The notes: generated by a model not told the origin, from the sequence alone. A stretch of 30,836 bases of DNA from Saccoglossus kowalevskii (GCF_000003605.2 NW_003124896.1:60786-91621), one strand, 5' to 3'; shown: positions 22,301-27,129, counted from the first letter of the stretch. Translations and numbers: made by a program.

Positions 22301-22494
22301 AAGATGATATCATCCTTGAAAAGTTGACGAAGGGTTATTATGATGCTCCTTTGTTGCTAGACAATGTTGTGGATTTGGGAGATGATGGTAATGCTGTTGC
22401 CATGGAAATGGATGAGGAAGAACGACGACAAAAAAGAAGGAAGAAGAAAAAGGCAAGACATCACAAGAAGCTACTGGATTCTGACTCTGAGTAG
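1208..22494 (+). CDS. TRPM: TRPM-type (melastatin) cation channel gene, 22 exons, N-terminus outside the window
   Basis: Twenty-two exons, all bounded by AG and GT, join without a phase clash into 1,299 codons plus stop. Seen in order: SLOG/MHR1-2 region (residues about 1-240; motifs ISITGGAKNY and FILVDDGT), helical MHR3/4 region (about 240-687; LAILTALLKG, LFLENGV), six membrane helices (about 688-926), pore motif YMPYFQIYGELF, two pore-loop cysteines, S6 ending LLNLLIAIF, TRP helix VWKYDVYQLV, coiled coil (about 1010-1040) and a charged tail. Family knowledge: TRPM proteins are tetrameric plasma-membrane or organelle cation channels. The melastatin assignment is secure. The subfamily is not: MHR4 and the S2/S3 Ca2+-site residues resemble TRPM2/8, the pore resembles TRPM1/3/6/7, and a soromelastatin (ced-11-like) identity is possible. 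There is no C-terminal enzyme domain. Roughly the first 100-170 residues of a typical family member are missing to the left. Confidence 0.93.
1426..1590. mobile_element. 165-bp terminal-inverted-repeat element (TTAAAGCGGG ends)
   Basis: The left end TTAAAGCGGG and right end CCCGCTTTAA are exact inverted repeats. The match continues inward through TCACCTGCGCA and TGCGCAGGTGA. There is no coding capacity. It is a MITE-like nonautonomous DNA transposon by structure; the family is not identified. It lies in intron 1. Confidence 0.8.
1917..2114 (+). CDS. TRPM exon 2: SLOG/MHR1
   Basis: 198 nt, 66 codons, phase 0 to 0, from TTTAACAG to GTAACT. It encodes AAQKTTTWLLTAGTNLGIV, matching the family's W-[IL]-[IFL]-TGG..TGV block, and later CLGIASWGYTEDHDCLI, matching the family's I-G-[IV]-A-x-WG segment. 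The second Gly of the usual TGG is Ala here. Confidence 0.93.
2201..2580 (+). repeat. 110-bp tandem array, 3.5 copies, each with a 3' splice acceptor
   Basis: Units start at 2201, 2311, 2421 and 2531. Each carries about 50 bp of intron end (TTCATTAAGGGCAAGG..CTAATTTCAG), then GGACTATACCAAGCAAAT and about 40 bp more. Units 1 and 2 differ at only two or so positions. The last unit runs into true exon 3, which starts GGACTTTATCCAGCAAAT. The array is therefore a duplication of the intron 2/exon 3 boundary, recently expanded. Confidence 0.95.
2581..2770 (+). CDS. TRPM exon 3: SLOG/MHR1-2, behind four duplicated acceptors
   Basis: 190 nt, phase 0 in and phase 1 out, after CTAATTTCAG. It encodes GLYPANYKVNPVIKRN and then HTHFILVDDGTDLNYSVEL, the family's conserved HFILVDDGT block. 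Its acceptor is the last of four near-identical sites 110 bp apart. Only this copy opens into a long coding frame. Confidence 0.93.
2968..3085. repeat. Short imperfect repeats of a CCATGGTTGGGTCA motif
   Basis: The motif GGTTTGGTC or GGTTGGGTC recurs five times, three of them next to CCATGG, in about 110 bp of intron 3. Confidence 0.5.
3421..3589 (+). CDS. TRPM exon 4: end of SLOG region
   Basis: 169 nt, phase 1 in and phase 2 out; the donor is AA then GTAAGT. It encodes GLGVPVAMLLVEGGVDAI and IPTVICEGTGRAADILAYA, matching the TRPM pattern G[VI]P[VI]..[LV][VI]EGG..[VI] then [VC]V.[DE]GSGR.AD..A. One TACCGGTA octamer lies in this exon. Confidence 0.94.
3590..4340 (+). other. Intron 4, no exon seen
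   Basis: Noncoding. It contains AGAGGGCGC at 3975-3983. A 73-codon frame at 3870-4091 overlaps nothing TRPM-like. Confidence 0.7.
4341..4479 (+). CDS. TRPM exon 5: linker to MHR3
   Basis: 139 nt, phase 2 in and phase 0 out, from CTACACAG to GTGAGT. It encodes a polar helical segment (EVRQIKPSKISTVKEKL, later NIQTTVSEEKL). The segment is variable across the family. The call rests on phase, splice signals and continuity with the next exon, where EEKL|LTVF matches the family's [KR].LLTVF. Confidence 0.88.
4739..4811 (+). CDS. TRPM exon 6: MHR3 core
   Basis: 73 nt, phase 0 in and phase 1 out. It encodes LTVFDMDCGENADMDLAIL followed by TALLK. The DMDLAILTALLKG block is a close match to TRPM2, TRPM3 and TRPM7. 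Confidence 0.94.
4812..5936 (+). other. Intron 6
   Basis: Apart from the family D element at 5331-5532 nothing is recognised. Short open frames at 5076-5279 and 5564-5746 lack splice context or homology. Confidence 0.7.
5331..5532. mobile_element. Family D fold-back element, copy 1
   Basis: The outer ends CTTTTCACCAACAGACTTCC and GATGAAAAG (with GAGGGAATTGGCGATGAAAAG just inside) pair as imperfect inverted repeats. Reverse-complemented, it matches 17051-17269, including ATTCACAAAA.TAGTC and TTTATAGTCTGCACTTTCC. It lies in intron 6. Confidence 0.75.
5937..6037 (+). CDS. TRPM exon 7: MHR3
   Basis: 101 nt, phase 1 in and phase 0 out. It encodes QIELALSWNCIDVARERIF, matching the TRPM segment LA[VL][AS]WNR[VI]DIA[RQ]S.IF. 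The donor GTATAG is weaker than the others in the gene. Confidence 0.92.
6383..6480. repeat. 50-bp direct repeat
   Basis: AGAGGACAACATCACAGAAG from 6383 and AGAGGGCAACATCACAGTAG from 6433 continue into AGCACTTTG. A third partial AGAGGGCACAA follows at about 6475. It lies in intron 7. Confidence 0.75.
6534..6668 (+). CDS. TRPM exon 8: MHR3/4
   Basis: 135 nt, 45 codons, phase 0 to 0, from TTTATAG to GTAAGT. It encodes GEQLHDFMTAALVDDKVDF and QLFLENGVIMQEYLTVSRL. The LH..MTAAL and LFLENGV wording is especially close to TRPM2. Confidence 0.95.
6669..7371 (+). other. Intron 8
   Basis: AT-rich, with A-runs near 6770-6850 and the family B element at 7026-7236. No exon seen. Confidence 0.7.
7026..7236. 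mobile_element. Family B fold-back element, copy 1
   Basis: The left end TACTGTGGCATACTTTATTT and the right end, which reads TACTGTAGAATACTTTATTT on the other strand, are near-perfect inverted repeats. They extend inward through CGCTGGAATTAATTTT and its partner. It is 211 bp, with no coding capacity. Confidence 0.85.
7372..7425 (+). CDS. TRPM exon 9: short linker exon
   Basis: 54 nt, 18 codons, phase 0 to 0, from TCCTTACAG to GTAAGA. It encodes CEADSNFRKIMRSLTNSK. The segment is variable in the family. The call rests on strong splice signals, phase and position. Confidence 0.82.
7456..7659. mobile_element. Family C element, copy 1
   Basis: The ends TACTGTGAACCC and GGCTTCACAGTA are inverted repeats; the element is 204 bp. 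The interior shares TTAATTATTCGCTGG, TTTTTGTTAATAAGTGAAAT and ATCTATGTGAA with the copies at 12313 and 18845. Confidence 0.75.
7847..8320 (+). repeat. Family A tandem repeat, left part (four units)
   Basis: Units begin at about 7847, 7972, 8098 and 8254 with TGATGATATCTTCAATTCTC. They share TTCTTGTTAAAAACCACAAG, ATAGGTACCTCAGGTGGA and CTCTCAGATTTGTTCATTT. Unit 3 is about 30 bp longer, carrying TCATTTTTAGTAAAAAGTG. Confidence 0.85.
8321..9437 (+). repeat. Family E repeat inserted into family A
   Basis: It starts GTCCCCGGGGACTTATG and ends after AACGGGGACTGTGCCATGC. On either side family A sequence stops and resumes (GTGATGTTTTT before, TTCTTGTTAAAAACC after), so E lies inside A. E contains a TG-rich microsatellite (8350-8411) and about six units of a 150-bp repeat. 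A 165-codon frame (8279-8776) runs across the A/E join and is not a known protein. Confidence 0.75.
8350..8411. repeat. (TG)n microsatellite with TGCG and TGCATC interruptions
   Basis: Two similar halves of GTGTGTCTGTGCGTGCATC type are present. They are part of the start of the family E element. Confidence 0.85.
9438..9610 (+). repeat. Family A repeat, right part after the E insertion
   Basis: It resumes with TTCTTGTTAAAAACCACAAG and continues through TGATGATATCTTCAATTCTC (9531). It ends with GCATTGCTAACAGCGGAGC and TATCTCAGCC, a block also found inverted near 21215-21250. Confidence 0.8.
9693..10209. mobile_element. 517-bp TTAA-ended inverted-repeat element
   Basis: The left end TTAAGGTAGAGGCCTGCTC and the right end, which on the other strand reads TTAAGGTAGGAGCCTACTC, are imperfect inverted repeats. 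TTAA lies at each extreme, as expected for a TTAA target duplication (piggyBac type) or for TTAA as part of the ends. No coding frame. Confidence 0.7.
10408..10558 (+). CDS. TRPM exon 10: MHR4
   Basis: 151 nt, phase 0 in and phase 1 out. It encodes KKGPFTLRDVGQCIRKIVG then HYEPLYLRDRKF, matching TRPM2's H.V.QVLRELLG....PLY. The acceptor ATGGTAG has a poor pyrimidine tract. A second AG follows after AAAAA but would break the phase. Confidence 0.87.
10632..11215 (+). mobile_element. Decayed LINE fragment: reverse transcriptase and C-terminal end
   Basis: The frame from 10633 reads SGDISCPMHFNLYVNDLND, then NFLLHADGLVLIS, then LQNALNKLSVYCHKL, and after a stop VNLNKTKT. These match the LINE pattern GD.LSP.LFNLYINDL..LLYADD[LI]VL.S..LQ..L..L..YC..W.L.VN..KTK. 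The catalytic YADD reads HADG. A second piece at 10933-11110 (ERQKLFNNI, FKYIMSS, stop, IRQVGQY) matches the usual C-terminal end. The DNA between is shorter than in full LINEs, so part of the gene is deleted. The 3' end reads AATAAATTCATTATTATTAT. Clade not assigned. It lies in intron 10. Confidence 0.85.
11465..11660 (+). CDS. TRPM exon 11: poly-Asp linker and MHR4
   Basis: 196 nt, phase 1 in and phase 2 out. It encodes a linker with nine consecutive Asp (a GAT microsatellite at about 11540-11566), then EKPYRELFIWAVLMG, matching the family's [PF].[RHE]ELL[IV]WA[VI][LV] block. The acidic linker sits where TRPM3 and TRPM7 also carry charged low-complexity sequence. Confidence 0.93.
11661..12543 (+). 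other. Intron 11
   Basis: No exon seen. It contains family C copy 2 (about 12313-12470). Minus-strand frame 11586-11897 overlaps exon 11 antisense and is a shadow. Confidence 0.7.
12313..12470. mobile_element. Family C element, copy 2 (degenerate)
   Basis: It contains TTAATTATTCACTGGGTATT, TTTTTGCTGATAGGTAAAAT and ATCTATGTGAAAATGTA, in the same order as 7456-7659. The ends are worn. Confidence 0.65.
12544..12681 (+). CDS. TRPM exon 12: MHR4
   Basis: 138 nt, phase 2 in and phase 2 out, from CATAATATAG to GTAAGT. It encodes MDLAEFLWEYGDEAISSAI and KIFSDMAYLM, matching the TRPM pattern .LA.[FI][FI]W..G...[AI]..A[LI]...K.[LC]..[ML]. Confidence 0.93.
12765..12906 (+). CDS. TRPM exon 13: MHR4
   Basis: 142 nt, phase 2 in and phase 0 out. 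It encodes FEQLAVNVLDESYNCDETL then LNMAAEAGCK, matching the family's F..LA[VI].[LV]L[DE]..Y..DE..A..LL and CLQLA..A. The family's usual Cys before the LN/LQ is replaced by Asn-Ile here. Confidence 0.93.
13211..13288 (+). CDS. TRPM exon 14: pre-S1 helical region
   Basis: 78 nt, 26 codons, phase 0 to 0, from AACTTTGCAG to GTAAGC. It encodes AFVSHPCCQNLLNQIWQGG, matching TRPM2's FVSHGGIQAFLTKVWWG and the TRPM pattern FI[AS]H.C.Q..L...W.G. Confidence 0.93.
13289..14337 (+). other. Intron 14
   Basis: No exon seen. It holds family B copy 2 (13978-14147) and two TACCGGTA octamers (13945, 14229). Confidence 0.7.
13978..14147. mobile_element. Family B fold-back element, copy 2
   Basis: ACTGTAAAATACCTTATTTT on the left pairs with AAAATAAAGTACTTTACA on the right. 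The interior TTTATTTTCACCGATTTTTG matches copy 1. Confidence 0.75.
14338..14472 (+). CDS. TRPM exon 15: pre-S1 helix
   Basis: 135 nt, 45 codons, phase 0 to 0, from CTCTCCAG to GTAAGT. It encodes VILASIFPPWLLNLKYKD then KIFINAPVAKFWGGT. NAP[IV][VA]KFW is the TRPM signature just before S1. The long insert that TRPM3 carries between these motifs is absent. Confidence 0.95.
14473..15383 (+). other. Intron 15
   Basis: No exon or repeat family recognised. A 102-codon frame at 14802-15110 shows no homology and no matching splice sites. Confidence 0.65.
15384..15512 (+). CDS. TRPM exon 16: S1 and S2
   Basis: 129 nt, 43 codons, phase 0 to 0. Two hydrophobic segments are encoded: FLYIIFLLWYSYAILFNF (S1) and ILLFGWICTLMVEEFRQ (S2). 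The ending E-x-x-Q (codons at 15501-15503 and 15510-15512) matches the S2 half of the Ca2+ site known from TRPM2, TRPM4, TRPM5 and TRPM8. Confidence 0.95.
16774..16953. mobile_element. Inverted-repeat element with nested hairpin
   Basis: The outer ends GTTAAAGTACGGC and GCCGTATTTTAAC pair. An inner pair, GTTGAGGTTCTAGTAAA (about 16814) and TTTACTAGAACCTCAACT (about 16885), forms a second hairpin. No coding capacity; family unknown. Confidence 0.6.
17051..17269. mobile_element. Family D fold-back element, copy 2
   Basis: It contains TTTTCTCATCACAAATTCAC, TAGTCCCGTTTATAGTCTGC, GGCTCCAAAATTTTATTTCC and CTGGTGGTGAAAA, in the same order as the reversed copy 1. Confidence 0.75.
17350..17601 (+). 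CDS. TRPM exon 17: S2-S3 loop, S3, S4, S4-S5 linker
   Basis: 252 nt, 84 codons, phase 0 to 0, from CATTTAACAG to GTAGGT. It encodes SWWNIMDFLSIALAISGF (S3), then LFILRIMRMFSLN (S4), then LGPKLIMIGKM (S4-S5 linker, nearly invariant in TRPM). N-x-x-D at 17416-17418 and 17425-17427 is the S3 half of the Ca2+ site. S4 carries only two Arg, as usual for weakly voltage-dependent TRPM channels. Confidence 0.96.
17870..18045 (+). repeat. Degenerate family A repeat
   Basis: It contains TTGACTTTTTCTTGAAAACT, TTGGTACCTTGGATGGA, TCTATTAGATTAGTTTCTTC and GAGCTATTTTGA, an eroded match to 9438-9610. It lies in intron 17. Confidence 0.6.
18099..18285 (+). CDS. TRPM exon 18: S5 and pore helix/selectivity filter
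   Basis: 187 nt, phase 0 in and phase 1 out, from TTCTTTCAG to GTGAGC. It encodes S5 (LFLVILLVFLISYGVASQAL), then PYFQIYGELFLEELDP. Y-G-E at 18246-18254 matches the YGE[VL] filter of TRPM1/3/6/7 and insect TRPM. The TRPM2/4/5/8 filters read FGQ[IV]P. Confidence 0.96.
18544..18757. mobile_element. Family B fold-back element, copy 3 (inverted relative to copy 1)
   Basis: TACTGTAAAATACTTTATTT on the left pairs with AAATAAAGTATTTTACAGTA on the right. The interior runs in the opposite order to copy 1. Confidence 0.85.
18845..19052. mobile_element. Family C element, copy 3
   Basis: It starts TACTGTAAATGCATTAATT and shares TTCTGTTGATAAGTAAAAT, ATCCATGTGAAAATGT and AACAGAACTCATTGTTTCC with copies 1 and 2. 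The right end is blurred by an A-run. Confidence 0.7.
19098..19245 (+). CDS. TRPM exon 19: pore-loop disulfide and S6
   Basis: 148 nt, phase 1 in and phase 2 out. It encodes two Cys eleven residues apart (NPVCDASS and TQSCSTG), matching the pore-loop disulfide seen in TRPM structures. S6 follows: LIVGNVLLLNLLIAIF, close to the family's NILL[LV]NLLIA[MV]F. Confidence 0.96.
19246..19859 (+). other. Intron 19
   Basis: No repeat or exon recognised. Frames on both strands here have no homology. Confidence 0.65.
19860..20035 (+). CDS. TRPM exon 20: end of S6 and TRP helix
   Basis: 176 nt, phase 2 in and phase 1 out, from ATTCTTTCAG to GTAAGC. It encodes NSLQVWKYDVYQLVMEF, matching the TRP helix pattern .[QN][VI]WK[FY]..Y.L[IV], and then RPPLAPPFIIFSHIYLLFK, matching RP.LPPP[LF]I[IL][FL]SH. 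It ends in the basic run RRMKKR. Confidence 0.96.
20036..20743 (+). other. Intron 20
   Basis: No repeat family or exon recognised. Confidence 0.65.
20744..20876 (+). CDS. TRPM exon 21: first part of the C-terminal coiled coil
   Basis: 133 nt, phase 1 in and phase 2 out, from TTTTCAG to GTGAGT. It encodes LEILWLLEKDSAASYRKKK then EEKATIEEKINKIEKK, where hydrophobic residues follow heptad spacing. In TRPM channels the helix after the TRP domain forms a four-stranded coiled coil that holds the tetramer together. Confidence 0.92.
20985..21186. mobile_element. Family D fold-back element, copy 3
   Basis: It contains GACCTTTTCACCACAAG, AATTCACAGAATAGTTCC, TTTATAGTCTGCGCTTTC and GGCTCCAAAATTATTTTC, in the order of copy 2. 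Family A sequence follows directly. Confidence 0.75.
21190..21610 (-). repeat. Family A repeat, reversed copy
   Basis: Read on the - strand it contains GTCCGAGTCAACTTTTTAC, GGTACCTTGGGCAGACCTC, CTCTCAGATTTGTTCATTTC, GTGATGATATTTTCAATTC and TTGCTAACAGCGGAGCTATC. This end of the family is not present in the 7847-9610 copy. It lies in intron 21. Confidence 0.8.
21681..22494 (+). CDS. TRPM last exon: end of coiled coil and long charged tail
   Basis: 814 nt, phase 2 in, ending in TAG at 22492-22494, after TTTTTTTTGCAG. The coiled coil ends with LDMILKYNETKL. About 260 polar residues follow: basic clusters (KKRRHKH; RRQKRRKKKKARHHKK), Ser-Pro sites (APSPRSS, GASPD), an RRVHFSEED segment at about 22258-22284 that fits the RVxF docking pattern for protein phosphatase 1, and an acidic end LLDSDSE. 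No kinase or Nudix motif is present. The open frame runs the full 814 nt, far longer than chance in this DNA. Confidence 0.94.
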
Positions 22495-23720
22495 GTCTCA
22501 ATAGATCTGGCTAGATAGGTTCTTGGAATCATGTCAGTTAACTCCAGCTTTGGAGTTTCAAGTAGACTTTATTACAAGTCTTGTTGAAAAAAATTAAGAG
22601 AAAATGACTACAATATGAGAGAAAAATGAAAGATAATACAAATGACTTGTATTCCTTGCAAATATTCATGAGCTGCAGTTTGCATAGCACAATCAAATGT
22701 ACCGCACCTTCTCTGTGAGTCCAGTATGAGAGCAACCTTATCTTTCCAATGGCAACTCAATGATACACTTATCCCAGGATGTCACAAAAAGTTACAATAA
22801 CAGTGCGAACAGAAAATATAATTAGGAATCATACAATTACGTACATATTAGGCAAATATATTAGTTTCTGATTGGTTAATCTGCTTATTCAAGCAATAGA
22901 TCTACATAGCTACATCTACCTCTGAGGGTGCACGATACAAGTCATTTGCTGTTCCACAATCATTTCATTATTTTTGGTTCTTCATTTCTTCATGTTACTA
23001 TTATCCTACAGTATCGTAATGAAAATGTCTGAAGACTTACATCAGAAATTAGGTGTATCTATGCTATAGATACTGTAAACATCATTTTATTCTACTCCCA
23101 CCACTGTCATTTATGCACCTAATGTGTAATTATGAAGACATCTTTGGCTCATTTAATTTTATTTATATACATATAATAGTATACATGTTCCATGCATCAT
23201 ATTGTGTTTTTTGTAATTTTCCATGTATATACCTATGTCAGAACTCACTCTAGTTTGATCATTTCATGGTCATATCTTTGATTTTCAGTAATGTAATCAG
23301 TTTGACTGCAATCATCAGCATTGGCCAATTTGCTGTGCTTTTATTCATTCATTGTTTTCAACTTTTTTTAAGATTTAGCAAGATTGGTTTGTAAATTTAA
23401 CATGCATTCAAAAAAATTGTAATCACATATCTTAACCGGTATATCACCATACTGTACTGCCCCCCTGGGTGAGTGTGCCACAGACTCAATGACGAAGCCA
23501 AAGCTACTGATTGAGAATCATTCACTAACAGAAGTGACTTTGGGAGAACCTTGGTTAAGGGCTGCAGGTGCTTGTGTTCAACCGAGCCTGCTTGATACAA
23601 TGATAGCACATTAAAATGCTATAAAGATAGTAAAAGACCACTTAGTACAGTTGTCATTGATGTAATCTTTGTTTTTGCGCTGGTTGCTTATATTTATCAG
23701 GTAAATATGTTTATTCAAAT

Positions 23721-23922
23721 TACTGTAAAATACTTTAGTTTAGCTGGAATTAATTTTCGCAGAAATGACTTTTTGGATGTATGGAATTTATTTTCACTGA
23801 TTTTTGACAAGTTTAATGTATTAAAAAAAATGTATATTTGCTAGATTTTATTTTCACTGAATCATTCGTTCAGCGAAAATAGCGAAAATTAATTCCAAGC
23901 TAAAATAAAGTATTCTACAGTG
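23721..23922. mobile_element. Family B fold-back element, copy 4
   Basis: TACTGTAAAATACTTTAGTT on the left pairs with AATAAAGTATTCTACAGT on the right, and the interior aligns with copy 1. It lies downstream of the TRPM stop. Confidence 0.85.
23904..23909 (+). terminator. Candidate TRPM poly(A) signal inside a family B repeat
   Basis: This is the first canonical AATAAA I find on the + strand after the TRPM stop, 1.4 kb downstream. It belongs to the conserved right end (AATAAAGTATTCTACAGT) of a family B element. An ATTAAA variant lies earlier, near 23612. Use as a cleavage site is inference. Confidence 0.35.
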
Positions 23923-26243
23923 TACTTAAACATTCTAACATATTGATATGTAAAGAGAAAATAAATATGCATAGTACTTTGACAATAGAATTGTAGTGGT
24001 AAATTCTTCAATACTATGGATAACCTATTTTATCTAATTCATTTTTACTTGCTGATTTGCCATTATGTTTATGTAATCGGAAGAAAAATCCATGCAAAGA
24101 AAAGTAATTTTATTTGTCTGCCATAGAGGGCGCTATATTAGTTTTTTACTATGATGATGCTGACCTATTACGGTATGCTTCATAATTATTTTGTAAAATG
24201 AAAATCAATTTGCCAGTTTTTTTGCTCAGGATAAAATGACAATGTATTGGTTAATTACCCAACAATATTAAATTAATATAATTAAAGCAGATTTAGTGCT
24301 TGCAGTAAATATATCCCCAATTTTTTTTTTTTTTTTTTTTTCAGAACCGTATATCAAAGAACAACTTTGTACATTTGCACTACTCTTGTCACATTTAATA
24401 TCATCATGCATGTTATCTGTTGAGGTCTTCTACGGTAAAATACTGTTCTCACCTAAAAGACGCTATGATGTAATTCATTTTTAATAATTGTTTCTGTAAT
24501 ACGTATATTTTTTATAAACCCAATGTTAATATCTGTATATGAAGTATGATTTTCTGAATATATTTTTCAATGCATTAACAAATTATCTATTTTTATAAAT
24601 ATTCATGTACAAAGGTTTTAAGTGTATATACAGAGAAGTATACAATCAAAGCTGTGCATGTACTTGCATTTAGTTTTTATTTTCAACTCCATTTTATACA
24701 ATAATATTAAGTTTACAAATTGCATAAATTAAAGGAAAATACAATGCTGTAATTTGTTTGGTGTATGTGTGATTGGACTTTAGAACAAAATCTGGGGGGG
24801 GGGAGTACTCTAAGTCAGACCTGGTACCCATGCTAAAGTATAGCTTTTCAAAAAAGCCTCTAAACACGAACTTATTTTTGTGAAATTATACCCCTTTTCA
24901 AGTGCAGAAACTTAAAATAGATACCCTATATACTTACTAAAATCATACTGTTTCCAAGTTGAGGTAACCTGAATTCATGAGATTCTTTTTTTAACACTTT
25001 ATATATTTTAAAATGTTCGACCCTAAACATGGTACATGTGTCAAATAACATCCTTTTTACGCGTTTTTTTACTTCAGCTTGCATACCATATTTTATTCAG
25101 AGAACCCCACCTGGGAGGAAAATAATCCAAATGTAGCATAGATAAGAGCCATGAACAGAACCACTCTTAAATCATACCTGAGGTCAGTGTGCCCTCTATT
25201 GAGACTGATTTTGATAAGACCCTGAGTTTATTGACTGCTGAAGAAAGATCTTCAAGAAGGTGTAGGTGGCTTACGACAACAACTTAAATATTGTGGTTGT
25301 TGATTTCTATTGTGTTTAGATTTATTTGTTTTAGAAAATTTGAATTTCATTTTAACAAATTCTAAAAATGTAGTATGATGTTGTTAAAAGCCTCTATATA
25401 AATGTGTGATTATTTTTGTCACGTCAATTAATTAGCACAACTAGTTGTGTCACTTAAAACTTTTGTTTTTCAGTGCTGTGTCATATTGGCTTAGAGGGCA
25501 CACTGTCTGGGATTAAAGACCAAAGTGGGTAAGGGTGGGGTGGGGTGGGTACCTGCCATACAATAAAGAGACCAAAGATACTGATTATAATTTGTTCACT
25601 AAAGGAGATCATGCATCCCAAACATAGAATATGGTTTCTTTGACAAAATTCTGGTTCACAATCAGCACTTGCACTAAAATGTACAAAAAATTCAAGAGTG
25701 CAAGTGGCATTCATTGTCTTGTGAACTGTCATCTGGTTTAATTTTGTCAATAAAATGCATCAATACAAATATAAGAGACAGTAGCACAAATATTTTATTA
25801 ATAATTAAAGTACATTTATTTAAAATAAAATTAGATAAATTTTAACACAATAATAAAACTATAATCAAATCAATCGCAGTAATAAATACTTTTGTCTAAA
25901 AATAAATACATAGAAAAATCACTTTAAATTGAAGTAAATAACACCTACATACATTTCAACTGAAGGGCAATTTTTAAAAAACAGAAATTACAATACACAG
26001 TATATTTGTATTTCCATGTACCCTGGATTCAAAAATCTCAAAACACAATATTAAATAAACTCTGCACTTTACAAAATGAGTTATTCGATTGCACAACAAA
26101 TTTCTTTAAAAAACTTGAAATAAATATAGTTCTATAGTATGATGACCATGAATAGCAATGATGACTAATTTAACTGTTAAATATGACTAATAAAAATCAC
26201 ACTCTCTCTCTGGTGTGATTAGATGAGGTACATGTATTATAAT

Positions 26244-26392
26244 GTGGATTACTTATTTTAGCTGGAATTTTATTTTCACTAAACCATAAATAGGAGTTGA
26301 ATTACCGGTACATGTAAATTATTCATGGATTTCAATTCCACTGATTTTACTCTTAGTGAAAATTTCAAACTGAAATAAAGTATTCTACAGTA
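26244..26392. mobile_element. Family B fold-back element, copy 5 (short)
   Basis: TTACTTATTTTAGCTGGAAT on the left, AATAAAGTATTCTACAGTAA on the right. The middle is replaced by unrelated sequence, which includes a TACCGGTA octamer. Confidence 0.7.
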
Positions 26393-27123
26393 ACAATCTC
26401 CAGGCTTAGATAGATGAACATTGCACCATTTGATGAAACAATTACTAATTTAAAGATTTCTACCGGTATTATGAATATATTGCAGTAATTTGTTATTATT
26501 TGACTGATGTATAGCTACCTATATCAACCTATGTGATACATATAGAAACCATTTCTGTGAGAGATGATTTAAGTTTAGGTTCTGCTAAACCTAAAGCTAA
26601 ATCTGAGACCAAAATCTTTGACATCCATAAAAGGTGCTCCCCAAAGAGTTACAAAAACAAGAGTGTTGGGTTGGGTTGTCTGCATCTATTGAATTTTTCA
26701 AGATATCCGGTACTAAAATAGCAGAAATGTCAAGTAGACAGACAGACAATACAACATGGGTTGGTCTGCTGTGGTTGAACTGCATAAGCATTCACTGTTC
26801 TACCGGTAAATGGCTTATAGCCAAAAAAATGAAGTGGTAACATGCATTTCCTTTATTTTTTTTAAATTGATGTATAAATTATTTTACAAATATTTTGTAA
26901 AATATGATGTGACACTCCTCACCTTTCAAACTGACATGATCAATGTCCAGAAACAAATTTATTTTTGTTTTGTTGGCCTGATATGTATTATTAAAAACAT
27001 CCCATACTATTAGGTGAAATTAATAACATACACAAATGTATTAAAATGTAAATGAATTCTGGGAGAATAAAATAATCATTGAATCCCAATAGAATTTCAA
27101 AATTTCTACTCCCATAATAAATA

Positions 27124-27129
27124 TTTATT
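27124..27129 (-). terminator. Candidate poly(A) signal of the small minus-strand gene
   Basis: TTTATT on the + strand reads AATAAA on the - strand, about 400 bp past the stop at 27525. It is half of the palindrome AATAAATATTTATT (27116-27129), which offers the same signal on both strands. Other TTTATT words lie further left. Confidence 0.35.

Noticed and set aside
24318-24344. T-run followed by CAG as a strong acceptor for an extra 3' exon
   Set aside because: The TRPM frame already ends at 22494 and the downstream frame has no homology. The run is more likely a microsatellite or retroposon tail.
25180-25250. Extra exon of the minus-strand gene with good acceptor (TTTCTTCAG) and GTATGA donor
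   Set aside because: Entering in the required phase 0 meets a stop. Only phase 1 is open, which does not fit exon 2.
25481-25750. 89-codon minus-strand frame with several cysteines
   Set aside because: No signal peptide, no splice context and no recognisable cysteine pattern; probably chance in AT-rich DNA.
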